Source: Chloroflexota bacterium (lineage in GTDB: Bacteria > Chloroflexota > Dehalococcoidia > Dehalococcoidales > UBA2162). Taken from it: a stretch of DNA of 54,662 nt. Position 1 is the stretch's first letter; each line of letters starts with the position of its first letter. The notes beneath the pieces were generated by a model. That model was given only the letters and a program-made list of their open reading frames with translations. It searched no databases and had not been told where the DNA came from. This document shows, piece after piece, positions 16,818-26,185 of this stretch. The translations under genes and the position numbers were made by a program. The stretch lies in NCBI GenBank assembly GCA_016190895.1, contig JACPPR010000048.1, positions 1-54,662 on the forward strand, read 5' to 3'.

Positions 16818-19579
16818 TTTGCCCCCTCCTTATTCTCGTCGATTTTCCTTACTGTTACCCTGACACAGGTTTCAAGATTGCCGGCGACCGGGTCGGTATG
16901 TTCGAAAGTCATCGGCAAGAGAGTGTTGAAGTTAGAACCTTTGCCGAATGCTATCGGTTGCCCCTTGGCGAAGTGACCGGCGGTACTCGAAATACCTACC
17001 GTCAGCGGATGATGACCCGCCATGAGCTTGACCGTGCCCTTTTCTTTCCGCCCCAGGTAGGTCTCCACTTCGATGAGGTCACCGTCCTTGAGCCCCTTCT
17101 TTCTGCCTGTTTCAGCATTCATCGTAATATTGTAAGTCCACGGATTCATCTGGCTGGCTTCATCGAGCCAGGGCTGCTCCATAGTCTGGGAGCTGGAGTG
17201 CAAGATATCCCGGTAAGAATAGCAGTAGAGGTCGTATTCAGGGTCTTCCACCTTATGAATGGTGCACGGGAACCAGGAAATGAGCGGGGTATACTGCACC
17301 GGGTCCATAAACACGCCGGTCTTCTGGTTTATGTCTTCGACTATCGGCTTCATATGCGCCAGCCACTCCAGATAGATGACAGGTATCCTCATGGGGAGGA
17401 ACTGCAGCCAGTAAGCCTCCTCGACTCTCTTTGGCCAACGCATGAAACCGTGCTTCTTGAACCAGTCCCAACCGTGCTCGGGACCGAAAGTGCTCTTGGT
17501 GAAGGCATCCCCCAACTCGGCGGCTGTCAGATAGCGGTCCAGGTCATTCGGCCAGTACTCCTTGCTTATCGGAGCAGTTCTAAGGAATCTTTCGTTGGCT
17601 TCCCTGACCAGGTTCCGCCCCAACTCCTTGCCCAGTCTCACCGCCAAATCATAGGTGACTTCATCAGCGCTCTTACGCTGATGAGTCGGCTTAGCTATAG
17701 TCTGGGTAATATGGTAGCTCCAGTCATCCATGCCCCAGGCGTGGTTGAAATTCTGCATCAGGCCGACATGCCAGCTATCCTTTTCCAGATAGCAGCCATC
17801 CGGCAAGACGATATCGGCGAAACCCTCCGATGTCTCGGTGTTGAAAAGTTCCGAAACAACGACAAATTTTATACTTTTGAGAGCATTGGCCAAGGCATCC
17901 CTATCACCGATGGACATAAGCGGATTTCTGCTTATAAACATCATTTCGACCGGATAAGTAGCCCCGAGCTTTTTCCAGACCTCATCACGGTCTGACCCGC
18001 CGACAATATATTTGAATCTACCTGCTGGCTGGATATCGATGAGACCGGGCTGATGCTTCCATTCCGGGTATGGAATGGGCCACTCCCCGTGATAGGGCAC
18101 ATCTTTGTTAGACCTGCCGCTGCCCGGGCCGAAGCGCTGATTCTGCAAGAAGCCATCGAGTCCCTTGAATACCGACCACTTGAAGCCGCCGGGGTCCTGC
18201 TCTTCTCTCCCCGGAAAACCCAGCGTCCTGGCCGGCCAACCGGTGGTGCCTCCGGGAGTCTCGACTGCCCCCACCAGTGCCGAAATCAGGCTGACCGCAA
18301 AACAGGTGTGGTAAGCGTTACCGTGCCCTTCCCCGCCGCGGAAGATGATTGCCGCCACCGGCCGGTAGGGCAAAATATGACCGTTGATATTGATGGTACT
18401 ACCTACTCTGGCCTCATGGGCAAAATCGGTGGCGATGCGCCGGATAGTCTCCGGCGGTATCGAGCTAACCTTAGAAGCCATCTCAGTGGTATACTCCTTG
18501 AGATGCTCTTTGAGCAATTGGAAGGACGGTTGGCATTTGATACCCCGATATTCAAAGTTGCCTTCGAGAGCGTAGTCTTTAATCGTCGGGTCGTCATATA
18601 CTTTGGCTTTGCCTTCCCCCACATCCCAGACCATCGGCTTGTTGGTCTCATCATCGCCGATGTAGGTTATTTCCTCACTTCTATTCTCACCCTGCTGTCC
18701 CAGTGCCCGGTGTCCTTTAACCCCCCGCGCCGGCCCGTTTTCGCGGACATACTTCATATCGGGGCCAACCAGGTAGGGAGCATTAGTCTTCATTTTAAGG
18801 AAGGGTTTATCGATTATGCCCAACTCGTTGACAATGATATTGCACATTGCCAGAATCACGGCGCCATCGGTGCCGGGGACGATGGGTACCCACTCAAATG
18901 CTTTACTGGCAGCCACCCTGCACATCGGGTCGAAGACAATCATTTTCATACCCCTGGCCCGAGCCTCGGCAGCCATTCTGGCGGTTATCATTGCCGAGTG
19001 GCCGGCGGCGTGCCCTTTGCTGGCCCCGAAATAGAGGACATAGTTGGAGTATTTGAAATCCGGCACTACCGACCAGGAGCCGTGGGTAATGCCGCCTATT
19101 GGATGAGAAGCGCCGCCGCACTGGAGACCACCGCCCCAGACAAAGCCGCTATATGGGCCCATACTGCTCAGATATGATGGAGTGCCGGTCGACCAGGAAG
19201 GGCTGGAACCCCCACCCCACTGGCCGAATGACACTTTCCGAGGGTCTTCTTCCAGGAGTTTCTTGAGTCTGGGCACAATCTCATCATAGGCTTCTTCCCA
19301 GGTAATCTTTTTCCACTTAGGGTCGACACCGATGCCCTTTTCAGGGTTAGTCCTTCTTAAGGGAGTATTCAAACGATTAGGGTCATAGAGCACCTGAAGC
19401 CCGGCAAGGCCTTTACTGCACAAGCCTCCCATCGCCCCGTGCGTGCTATCAGGCACTCCCTGTATCTCGACAGCTACGCCGTTGACCCGGTGAACCTGGA
19501 TACCGCAGTCGTTGTAGCACCTGGAGCACTGGGTATGAAGCCAGACGTCTTCCCAAATTTCCCGTTTTGCGTTCTGCAT
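16814..19579 (-). CDS. Molybdopterin oxidoreductase, paralog 2, with intact B and C subunits
   Basis: A 921-aa catalytic subunit closely related to paralogs 1 and 3. The [4Fe-4S] cysteines are C18, C21, C25 and C54 (CSRCYNDC ... GGLCSKG), and the predicted Mo/W ligand is C154 in GLQCGGASHP. The bisPGD domains follow (HAAGHSAMITARMAAEARARGMK-type core) with the MopB_CT domain at the end (GLKDGDLIEVETYLGR). The gene is preceded by a purine-rich GGAGGAGGAGGAGG leader that can act as ribosome-binding site. It is the only one of the three paralogs still joined to an intact ferredoxin gene and NrfD. Function is unknown beyond redox or hydroxyl-transfer chemistry of this superfamily. Confidence 0.92.
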   Translation of the reverse strand: MQNAKREIWEDVWLHTQCSRCYNDCGIQVHRVNGVAVEIQGVPDSTHGAMGGLCSKGLAGLQVLYDPNRLNTPLRRTNPEKGIGVDPKWKKITWEEAYDEIVPRLKKLLEEDPRKVSFGQWGGGSSPSWSTGTPSYLSSMGPYSGFVWGGGLQCGGASHPIGGITHGSWSVVPDFKYSNYVLYFGASKGHAAGHSAMITARMAAEARARGMKMIVFDPMCRVAASKAFEWVPIVPGTDGAVILAMCNIIVNELGIIDKPFLKMKTNAPYLVGPDMKYVRENGPARGVKGHRALGQQGENRSEEITYIGDDETNKPMVWDVGEGKAKVYDDPTIKDYALEGNFEYRGIKCQPSFQLLKEHLKEYTTEMASKVSSIPPETIRRIATDFAHEARVGSTININGHILPYRPVAAIIFRGGEGHGNAYHTCFAVSLISALVGAVETPGGTTGWPARTLGFPGREEQDPGGFKWSVFKGLDGFLQNQRFGPGSGRSNKDVPYHGEWPIPYPEWKHQPGLIDIQPAGRFKYIVGGSDRDEVWKKLGATYPVEMMFISRNPLMSIGDRDALANALKSIKFVVVSELFNTETSEGFADIVLPDGCYLEKDSWHVGLMQNFNHAWGMDDWSYHITQTIAKPTHQRKSADEVTYDLAVRLGKELGRNLVREANERFLRTAPISKEYWPNDLDRYLTAAELGDAFTKSTFGPEHGWDWFKKHGFMRWPKRVEEAYWLQFLPMRIPVIYLEWLAHMKPIVEDINQKTGVFMDPVQYTPLISWFPCTIHKVEDPEYDLYCYSYRDILHSSSQTMEQPWLDEASQMNPWTYNITMNAETGRKKGLKDGDLIEVETYLGRKEKGTVKLMAGHHPLTVGISSTAGHFAKGQPIAFGKGSNFNTLLPMTFEHTDPVAGNLETCVRVTVRKIDENKEGAK

Positions 19580-19677
19580 CCTCCTCCTCCTCCTCCTTTG
19601 TTAACTTAATTTGCTCTCATCATACGTCGGTCATATAATAATTATCGCCCTTTCTTATGACCTCCGCAAATTTCAGC

Positions 19678-21021
19678 CTAGAGGCGATATTTCGTTACTG
19701 AGCCTATCATTACTTTAAGATTTTCCGGTCTGGCATCTTGCACGGCGTCTGTGGCGCCTCTCAGGATGAAACCCCCGCCCTTGCCGCAAATCTGGATAAG
19801 CCTTTTACAGTACTCTTCCACTTCTGAAGGTGAGCCTGTTTGCAGCAGGGCTACAGGAACATTACCCATAAGGCAGAAACGGTTGCCGAGAACCTCTTTT
19901 GCCCTGAACATGTCTGTTGCGTCAAGACGCATTATCAAGCTGCCCCTTGGGAACTCGAGGAAGTATTCTAAGCGGGTATCACAAGAACCCTCGGCAAATA
20001 TCAAGGGTATATAACCCAGGTCGATTGATGCCTGCAGGGACTTTTTCCAGGTCGGCCAGTAGAAGGTCTCCCACTGTTTCCTGGACAGAAAACGGTCTGA
20101 GCCTCGATGAATAGCGCCGCCTCCCCCTATCTGAGGCCCCTTCTTCTTAGGGTCGGCCGGTGTTGCTCTGGCTATTTGACCTCGGTTGATTTTTTCCAAG
20201 GCGGCGATGAGCTTTTCCGGCCGTCTGAACATATCGGTCACGATGCCTTTCCACCCCCGGTAACTGTTTGCCATGACGTCAAAGGCCGGCCCTCCTGCAC
20301 CTCCGCCGCCTTCCGATAAAGATGCGAAACCCAGCGATACCAAATCGGCATTAATATCACCCATCGCCTGGCGATATGCCTTTTGTGCCTGCCCGGCTTT
20401 TTTCAGGGCCTGAGCTGCCTCAAGGAATTCCGGCGTATCGAAGAGAGAGACAATAGCAGTGAGACCGGCTCCCCTGCCACTCAGGTCGGGCAGCCTGGCC
20501 AGAGGCGCCATAGCGCCATACACGCGGGGGATATAGCGGCGAATGAAGAAATCGGTGGTATCCTCGAGAAAGAGGTCATACTCGTCTTCACGCAGCCACT
20601 CCTCGTCCACAGCCTGCTGAGTAACGTCTGAGGGGAGTGTCCCACCCGGCCATAATATGTTCTTCGCCTCCAGGATGTCTAACACAGCGCCTGAACTTGT
20701 TGTGATATGTCGGCAGCTATCCGGCTCGAAATCGACCATCATTCTGGTGAAAGCCGCCTTCCATGTAACAGGCTCATAGTATTGAGCAGAATAGGGCAGG
20801 CCGCCATATTTGGCAGCGAAATCAGGCCAGCCAAAGATAACCGGAACGCGGTCAGGCTCCTTTAACTGAATAGCTTCCCGGAGCCGCTTCTGCCTCTCCT
20901 GGAAAAGGTCTTCTACGCTTCTATTATTCTTTTTTTCAACTTCATCCGTGAGCTGTTTCAGGTGCTCTCTATACTCTTCTTCAGTACTCACCCGGACTTT
21001 CGGCGTGACTGTGATTGCCAC
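19678..21021 (-). CDS. UroD-family (corrinoid methyltransferase-like) protein
   Basis: A 447-aa member of the uroporphyrinogen decarboxylase fold, longer than HemE (about 350 aa). It contains the family's N-terminal ERQKRLREAIQLKEPDRVPVIFG and the C-terminal FCLMGNVPVALLQTGSPSEVEEYCKRLI. Members of this branch (MtaA/MtbA/CmuA-like) move methyl groups between corrinoid proteins and cofactors; true HemE motifs are absent. No corrinoid-binding partner gene is visible in the window. GTG start, GGAGAG upstream. It sits between a solute-binding lipoprotein and oxidoreductase paralog 2 on the same strand, which suggests a joint catabolic task, perhaps on a methylated or aromatic compound (inference). 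Confidence 0.8.
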   Translation of the reverse strand: MAITVTPKVRVSTEEEYREHLKQLTDEVEKKNNRSVEDLFQERQKRLREAIQLKEPDRVPVIFGWPDFAAKYGGLPYSAQYYEPVTWKAAFTRMMVDFEPDSCRHITTSSGAVLDILEAKNILWPGGTLPSDVTQQAVDEEWLREDEYDLFLEDTTDFFIRRYIPRVYGAMAPLARLPDLSGRGAGLTAIVSLFDTPEFLEAAQALKKAGQAQKAYRQAMGDINADLVSLGFASLSEGGGGAGGPAFDVMANSYRGWKGIVTDMFRRPEKLIAALEKINRGQIARATPADPKKKGPQIGGGGAIHRGSDRFLSRKQWETFYWPTWKKSLQASIDLGYIPLIFAEGSCDTRLEYFLEFPRGSLIMRLDATDMFRAKEVLGNRFCLMGNVPVALLQTGSPSEVEEYCKRLIQICGKGGGFILRGATDAVQDARPENLKVMIGSVTKYRL

Positions 21022-21096
21022 TTTACATCTCTCCTACTCAAAACTGCCCCTGCATATTGAAGTAAGCGAATACCTCCACCCCAATCTGGTTTCCCG

Positions 21097-22947
21097 CTAG
21101 TATCCCATCGCCTTCTTCAGGTCCTGGTCAATCCAGACATACTTCATATACTGGGGCCAGGATGTCCAGCCCAAACTTCTGGCGCCGTAGTAGTTTTTCA
21201 GCCACGGCCACCAGATGTTAAACGTCCTGGCCGCTGGCGTAGGCACAACATAGGCCTTGGAAAGAATATACTCGGCGATTTCATCCCGGTATACCCGGTC
21301 AAGCTCCTCTTCTTTGCCGGCGAAAAAGAGTGATTCCAACTGTGCCTTCTTTTCGACCAGGTACGGGTCGTCAACCATCATCGAATTGCCGTAGTTATCG
21401 CCGACGAAAGTGCCCATGCGGATATAGCCCGGATAGCCGCCGGAATAAATCGCCTGTTCGGCCAGCCGGTTGTTCAATACGTTAGTCCAGGCGCCGCTTT
21501 CGAGCACTTTTATCTCCATCTCCACGCCGACTTTCTGCCAGTAATCCTTGATTATCGCCAGGTAATCCACGTTTACCTGTTCGGCGACTACCTGAATTTT
21601 GAAACCATTGGGATAGCCGGCCTCTTTCAGCAGCTGTTTAGCCTTGTCAGGCTTATAAGCGAATAGCTCCTGAATGTCCGCCGACCGTTCCGACAATGGT
21701 TTGCTGATGGCGTCGATATTGGACCCGCCACCGACCGGCCAGGAATACCTCATATCGGCCTGACCGCTGAAGTAGGTCTTGATGAGTGTATCGAAGTCAA
21801 CTGCCATATTGAGAGCTCGGCGAACCCTTACGTCATACTGAGGTAGGTTCGGCTTATCAATCCTGAAGTTAATTCTATTCCCTCCCGTCCCCTTCACTGT
21901 GACAGACTCTAGCTGGGGGGTGGTTTTCTTGAAAAGCGCAGCGTCCTCCGCTCTCAGTCCGCCCAATTCATCGATCTTCCCCGTCCGCAGCGCTGCCTGC
22001 CGGGTGGAAGCATCCGGTATGATTAGCTCTCTGACGGTGTCGACATAAGGGAGCCTTTGCCCCTTTCCCGGCCCCACAGGGTCGACCTGCCAGAAGTTGG
22101 TGTTTCTGGCAAGGGTCACCTGGCTGCCGGGGATATAGTCAGTCAGAATGAAGGGCCCCGTGCCGACGACGTTCTGCCATTTGTTCATATCGCCGTATTT
22201 TGAGATAACCTCGGAAGGATAATCACCGACAGCCCACACCATCAGGAAATAAATGGCATTATAGAAATCCGTCGGGTCCACCTTGAGTTCGAGGGTATAT
22301 TTATCGGGAGTAGTGAATACTGCGCTCTTGGCCATAACCGGAGCGGCGCGGGCGACATACGAGTTTGTAGTCTTAAGATTGCGGTTGAGGGTAAAAGCCA
22401 CGTCCTCGGCGGTCAGTTCCCGGCCGTTCACCAGGCGGCTGGCTTCACTCTTGGGGTTTAAGCCGAAGCGCATCCCCGGCCGTATTTTCCAGCGGATATG
22501 TCCGGGCTGGACAAGCTCGTAACTTTCGATGAGGGTTGGCATCTTATCGCTGAAAATGCTGGTGCCGGAAGTCCACTCAAACTCGCCGGTGCCGGCTGGC
22601 CCCCTTATCCAGTCACCGGTCAAAAGCATCTGGTGGGTAAGCTGGTTAGAATAAATCCAGAAATGGAGGGTAATGACCTCGTCCCAACCCCGCGGGTCGC
22701 TGGTCATGGCGACTGTATGGGTGCCGCCGTATTTAGGCACGTCCGCGGCAGGTTTCACCGCCTCTTGCTGCGGTCTTTCAGCCGCTGGAGCAGTTGGGGT
22801 TGTCGGAGCAGTCGGAGTTACTGGTGTTGAGGGTGCCACAGGAGTTTGTGGTGCCGTCGGTGCAGTAGCCGCCGGACCGCAAGCAGCCAGCACCAGAGAT
22901 AACGCCATCAAGGCGCTCACCGCCAGCCATAAGATTTTCTTGCCCAT
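21097..22947 (-). CDS. ABC-type solute-binding lipoprotein, family 5 (copy 1)
   Basis: A 616-aa extracytoplasmic binding protein of the peptide/nickel/opine family (SBP_bac_5). Lipobox LVLAAC with the lipid cysteine C23, then a Pro/Thr/Ala-rich linker, then the two-lobed domain (YGGTHTVAMTSDPRGWDEV ... VNGRELTAEDVAFTLNR ... LLKEAGYPNGFKIQVV). No ABC permease or ATPase genes lie within the window, so it either uses a distant transporter or supplies substrate or ligand sensing for the neighbouring oxidoreductases. GGGGAG lies before the ATG. It directly follows a ferredoxin-gene stub, and a close paralog is at 26.2-28.1 kb. Confidence 0.9.
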   Translation of the reverse strand: MGKKILWLAVSALMALSLVLAACGPAATAPTAPQTPVAPSTPVTPTAPTTPTAPAAERPQQEAVKPAADVPKYGGTHTVAMTSDPRGWDEVITLHFWIYSNQLTHQMLLTGDWIRGPAGTGEFEWTSGTSIFSDKMPTLIESYELVQPGHIRWKIRPGMRFGLNPKSEASRLVNGRELTAEDVAFTLNRNLKTTNSYVARAAPVMAKSAVFTTPDKYTLELKVDPTDFYNAIYFLMVWAVGDYPSEVISKYGDMNKWQNVVGTGPFILTDYIPGSQVTLARNTNFWQVDPVGPGKGQRLPYVDTVRELIIPDASTRQAALRTGKIDELGGLRAEDAALFKKTTPQLESVTVKGTGGNRINFRIDKPNLPQYDVRVRRALNMAVDFDTLIKTYFSGQADMRYSWPVGGGSNIDAISKPLSERSADIQELFAYKPDKAKQLLKEAGYPNGFKIQVVAEQVNVDYLAIIKDYWQKVGVEMEIKVLESGAWTNVLNNRLAEQAIYSGGYPGYIRMGTFVGDNYGNSMMVDDPYLVEKKAQLESLFFAGKEEELDRVYRDEIAEYILSKAYVVPTPAARTFNIWWPWLKNYYGARSLGWTSWPQYMKYVWIDQDLKKAMGY

Positions 22948-22978
22948 TTCGTTCTCCCCTTCAGTTTGCTAGTCCCAT

Positions 22979-23041
22979 TTACCGGATACAACTGTAGCAG
23001 CCGATACATCTTTTGCGGTCAATAACCATACCCAATCTCAT
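22979..23041 (-). pseudogene. Ferredoxin-subunit gene stub (first 18 codons)
   Basis: Twenty codons starting MRLGMVIDRKRCIGCYSC, identical in residues 1-18 to the intact ferredoxin at 16167-16817, then IR and a stop. The remaining 190 codons are gone and the next gene is a solute-binding protein. It occupies the same place after oxidoreductase paralog 3 that the intact gene occupies after paralog 2, so paralog 3 has lost its B subunit. The breakpoint sequence GTATCCGGTAAATGGG is nearly identical at 26047-26060. Confidence 0.88.
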
Positions 23042-23053
23042 AATAAACCCCCT

Positions 23054-25813
23054 TTAATCTTCAATCTTTCGGACTGTTACCCTGACACAGCACTCGAGAT
23101 TGCCATCCACCGGGTCGGTATGTTCAAACGTCATCGGCAATAGAGTATTAAAGTTAGCGCCCTTGCCTTTGGCCGTAGGCTGCCCTTTCGCCCAATGACC
23201 GGCAGTGGCACAGATGGCTACCGATAGAGGATGGTGGCCCTGCACCAGCTTAACCCGACCCGTTTCCCTCCGCCCCAGGTAAGACTCCACTTCAATGAGG
23301 TCGCCATCTTCGAGACCCTTTTCCCTGCCAGTTTCTGCATTCATAGTAATGTTATAAGTCCAGGGGTTCATCTGGCTGGCCTCGTCTAGCCAGGGTTGCT
23401 CCATCGTCTGCGAGCTACTGTGCAAACTGTCGCGGTACGAATAGCAGAAGAGGTCATATTTCGGGTCAGTAACCTTGTGAATGGTAGTTGGGAACCAGGA
23501 GATAAGCGGAGTATATTGCGCCGGGTCCATAAAGAGGCCAGTCTTCTGGTTGATATCCTCGACTACCGGCTTCATATGCGCCAGCCATTCGAGGTAAACG
23601 ACCGGTATTCTGATATCAAGGAACCATGTCCAGTAAGCTTCATCCACCTTTTTCGGCCAGCGGACAAAGCCGTGTTCCTTGAACCACTCCCAACCGCGCT
23701 CCGAACCGAAGGTGCTCTTCATAAACGCATCACCTATATCGGCCGCCGTCAGCTTCTGATTCACGTCCTCCGGCCAGTATTCCTTACTGATGGGCGCGCT
23801 TCTCAGAGTTCTCTCGTTGGCTTCCTTAATCAGGTTTCGCCCCCACTCTTTGCCCAATCTCTGCGCTATCTCATAGGTGACGTCATCCCCGCTCTTTCGC
23901 TGACCCATAGGCTCTACCACTTTCTGGGAGATGTGGTAAACCCAGTCATCCGTGCCCCAGGCGTGGTTGTAGTTTTGGGACAGACCGGAACTCCAGCTAT
24001 CCTTCTCGAGGTAGCAAGTATCAGGCAGGACAATATCGGCAAAACCCTCGGTGGTCTCGGTATTGAAGAGTTCTGAAACGACAAGGAAGGGGATGCTCTT
24101 GAGGGCGGCGGCTATAGCATCTCTATCACCGATGGACAAGAGAGGGTTCTTGGCTAGGAACAGCATTTCGGTTCTGTAATCTCCCGTTGCCCCGAGCTTC
24201 TCCCAGACCTCATCGCGGTCAGAGCCGCCAATAATGTACTTGAATGTGCCTGCCGGTTGGATATCGAGCAGCCCAAACCGGTGCTTCAGCTCGGGCATGG
24301 TGATGGGCCACGGACCATGGTAGGGCATATTCTTATTCGATTTGCCACTGCCCGGCCCAAAGCGCTGGCATTGCAAGAAGCCGTCCAGTCCCTTGAACAC
24401 CGACCATTTGAAAGCCCCCTGGTCCTCGTCTTCCCGGCCGGTATAACCGAGCGTCCTGGCGGGCCAACCTAAAGTGCCCCCCGGCACATCGCACGCCCCG
24501 ACCAGGGCCGAAAGCAGGCCGACCGCAAGACAGGTGTGATAGGCATTTCCGTGACCCTCGCCACCTTTGAATATGATCGCCGATACCGGCCGGTAAGGTA
24601 AGGTTTGGCCGTCAATGTTGATAGTGCTGCCTACCCTGGCTTCAGTGGCAAACTCGGTAGCGATGCGGTGGATGGTCTCCGCCGGAATTGAGCTTACCTT
24701 GGAAGCCATCTCCGGCGTGTATTGCTTGAGATGTTCCTTGAGCAACTGAAATGACGGCTGGCACTTGATACCACGGTACTCATAAGTTCCTTCAAGAGCA
24801 TAGTCCTTAATCGTCGGGTCATCGTAGACCTTGGCTTTGCCTTCCCCGGCATCCCAGACCATCGGCTTGTTCGTCTCGTCGTCGCCAATATAGGTTCCTG
24901 CAGCTTGCTCGCCCAGACCACCGTCAGGCGCCAGACCCCTCCCGTGCGCTTTTACTCCCCGCGCCGGCCCGTTTTCCCGGATATACTTCATATCAGGCCC
25001 AACCAGGTAGGGGGCGTTCGTCTTCAGTTTGAGGAAGGGCTTATCGATTATCCCCAGCTCGTTGACAATGATATTACACATTGCGAGAATTACGGCGCCA
25101 TCTGTTCCGGGTATGATCGGCACCCATTCGGTAGCCTTGCCGGCAGCCGTGTTGCACATCGGGTCGAAGACAACCATCTTCATGCCCTTGGCTCTAGCCT
25201 CGCCAGCCATCCTGGCGGCTATCAGTGCCGAGTGACCGGCGCCGTGACCCTTGGTCGCTCCGAAATACAGTGCATAGTTGCAGTATTTGAAGTCGGGTAC
25301 AATCGACCAGGCGCCGTGGGTAATGCCGCCTACGGGATGGGAGGCGCCGCCACACTGGAGACCACCGCCCCAGACCATTCCACCGCCAGTTCCCAGTCCT
25401 GCCGTGTATGAAGGGGCGCCGGTTCCCCACGCTGGACTGGAACCTCCCGTGCCGGGACTGCCAGCTACTTTTTTCGGGTCCTCCTCCAGGAGTTTCTTCA
25501 TCCTGGGGACGATTTCAGCGTAGGCTTCCTCCCAGGTAATCTCCTTCCATTTGGGGTCAATGCCAATCCCCTTCTCCGGATTGGTCCTCCTTAAGGGTAC
25601 ATTCAACCGGTTCGGGTCGTAGAGCACCTGAAGTCCGGACAAGCCCTTGCTACACAAGCCACCCTCTGACCCCTGGGTACTGCCAGGGACCCCTCGTATT
25701 TCGACAGCTACCCCGTTGACCCGGCGCACTTCGATGGCGCAGATACAATAGCACCTGGCACACGTAGTGGGTACCCAAACGTCCTCCCAGATACCCTGCT
25801 TCGCGTTTCCCAT
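23054..25813 (-). CDS. Molybdopterin oxidoreductase, paralog 3, without its B subunit
   Basis: A 919-aa protein colinear with paralog 2. The cluster cysteines are C18, C21, C25 and C54 (CARCYCIC ... GGLCSKG), with an extra cysteine C23 between them, and the likely Mo/W ligand is C154 (GLQCGGASHP). The MopB_CT domain is present (GLEDGDLIEVESYLGR). The ATG at 25813 was chosen: GGGAGG precedes it and the resulting N-terminus aligns with the paralogs (MGNAK/MQNAK), whereas the longer frame to 25852 adds 13 unrelated residues. The gene is open throughout and looks functional, but it is followed by a ferredoxin stub; it must borrow the ferredoxin and NrfD of paralog 2 or work without them. Confidence 0.9.
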   Translation of the reverse strand: MGNAKQGIWEDVWVPTTCARCYCICAIEVRRVNGVAVEIRGVPGSTQGSEGGLCSKGLSGLQVLYDPNRLNVPLRRTNPEKGIGIDPKWKEITWEEAYAEIVPRMKKLLEEDPKKVAGSPGTGGSSPAWGTGAPSYTAGLGTGGGMVWGGGLQCGGASHPVGGITHGAWSIVPDFKYCNYALYFGATKGHGAGHSALIAARMAGEARAKGMKMVVFDPMCNTAAGKATEWVPIIPGTDGAVILAMCNIIVNELGIIDKPFLKLKTNAPYLVGPDMKYIRENGPARGVKAHGRGLAPDGGLGEQAAGTYIGDDETNKPMVWDAGEGKAKVYDDPTIKDYALEGTYEYRGIKCQPSFQLLKEHLKQYTPEMASKVSSIPAETIHRIATEFATEARVGSTINIDGQTLPYRPVSAIIFKGGEGHGNAYHTCLAVGLLSALVGACDVPGGTLGWPARTLGYTGREDEDQGAFKWSVFKGLDGFLQCQRFGPGSGKSNKNMPYHGPWPITMPELKHRFGLLDIQPAGTFKYIIGGSDRDEVWEKLGATGDYRTEMLFLAKNPLLSIGDRDAIAAALKSIPFLVVSELFNTETTEGFADIVLPDTCYLEKDSWSSGLSQNYNHAWGTDDWVYHISQKVVEPMGQRKSGDDVTYEIAQRLGKEWGRNLIKEANERTLRSAPISKEYWPEDVNQKLTAADIGDAFMKSTFGSERGWEWFKEHGFVRWPKKVDEAYWTWFLDIRIPVVYLEWLAHMKPVVEDINQKTGLFMDPAQYTPLISWFPTTIHKVTDPKYDLFCYSYRDSLHSSSQTMEQPWLDEASQMNPWTYNITMNAETGREKGLEDGDLIEVESYLGRRETGRVKLVQGHHPLSVAICATAGHWAKGQPTAKGKGANFNTLLPMTFEHTDPVDGNLECCVRVTVRKIED

Positions 25814-25909
25814 GATTCCCTCCCTTATTCCTGTCTTAACCTTCCTCACCAAATATCCGCCGGACGCTTCATCTCTTAGGTTTCTTAAATGGCATGCATG
25901 GCCTTTCGT

Positions 25910-26101
25910 CTAGTAGCCCATTTTTTTCTTCAGCTCTTGGTCATACCAGATATACCTTATGAATCCAGGAGGGTCGAAATAGCCTACCGAGCCCTCGCCG
26001 TGGTAATTCATCACCCATGGCTGTCATACATTGAAGCTGTAGGGCACCCATTTACTGGATACAGCTGTAGAAGCCGATACACCCACCATACCCAGCCTCA
26101 T
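25910..26101 (-). pseudogene. Fused remnants: ferredoxin 5' end joined to solute-binding protein 3' end
   Basis: Reading the minus strand from 26101: MRLGMV matches the ferredoxin start, about 17 bp are then missing, the sequence coding CIGCYSC follows in another frame, and the copy breaks at GTATCCAGTAAATGGG. After that (about 26046 to the stop at 25910) comes the end of a family-5 solute-binding protein (PYSFNV-stop-QPWVMNYHGEG ... YDQELKKKMGY), with an internal TGA. It is dead sequence from an ancestral module in which a ferredoxin stub preceded a binding-protein gene, as at 22979. Confidence 0.82.
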
Positions 26102-26185
26102 AACAATGCGCCCTTTATTTCTTGTATTTCCCTGTGTCAACACCAAAATAAACTAAACCCGCTTCTGGCGTTAAGGATGAGCGGC

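Noticed and set aside
16898-17995. 365-codon plus-strand open frame opposite oxidoreductase paralog 2
   Set aside because: It mirrors the codons of the real minus-strand gene, has no ribosome-binding site and no domain. Similar mirror frames occur opposite paralogs 1 and 3, at 18053-19177 and opposite nrdJ.
19678-21021. UroD-family gene as hemE
   Set aside because: Too long (447 aa), and the context and N-terminal region fit the corrinoid methyltransferase-like branch rather than heme synthesis.
25910-26101. Frame in the fused remnant as a functional small gene
   Set aside because: It has an internal TGA and a frame break, is a patchwork of two genes, and its TGA (in FNV-stop-QPW) replaces a Trp position with no SECIS-like hairpin recognised, so it was read as decay rather than selenocysteine.
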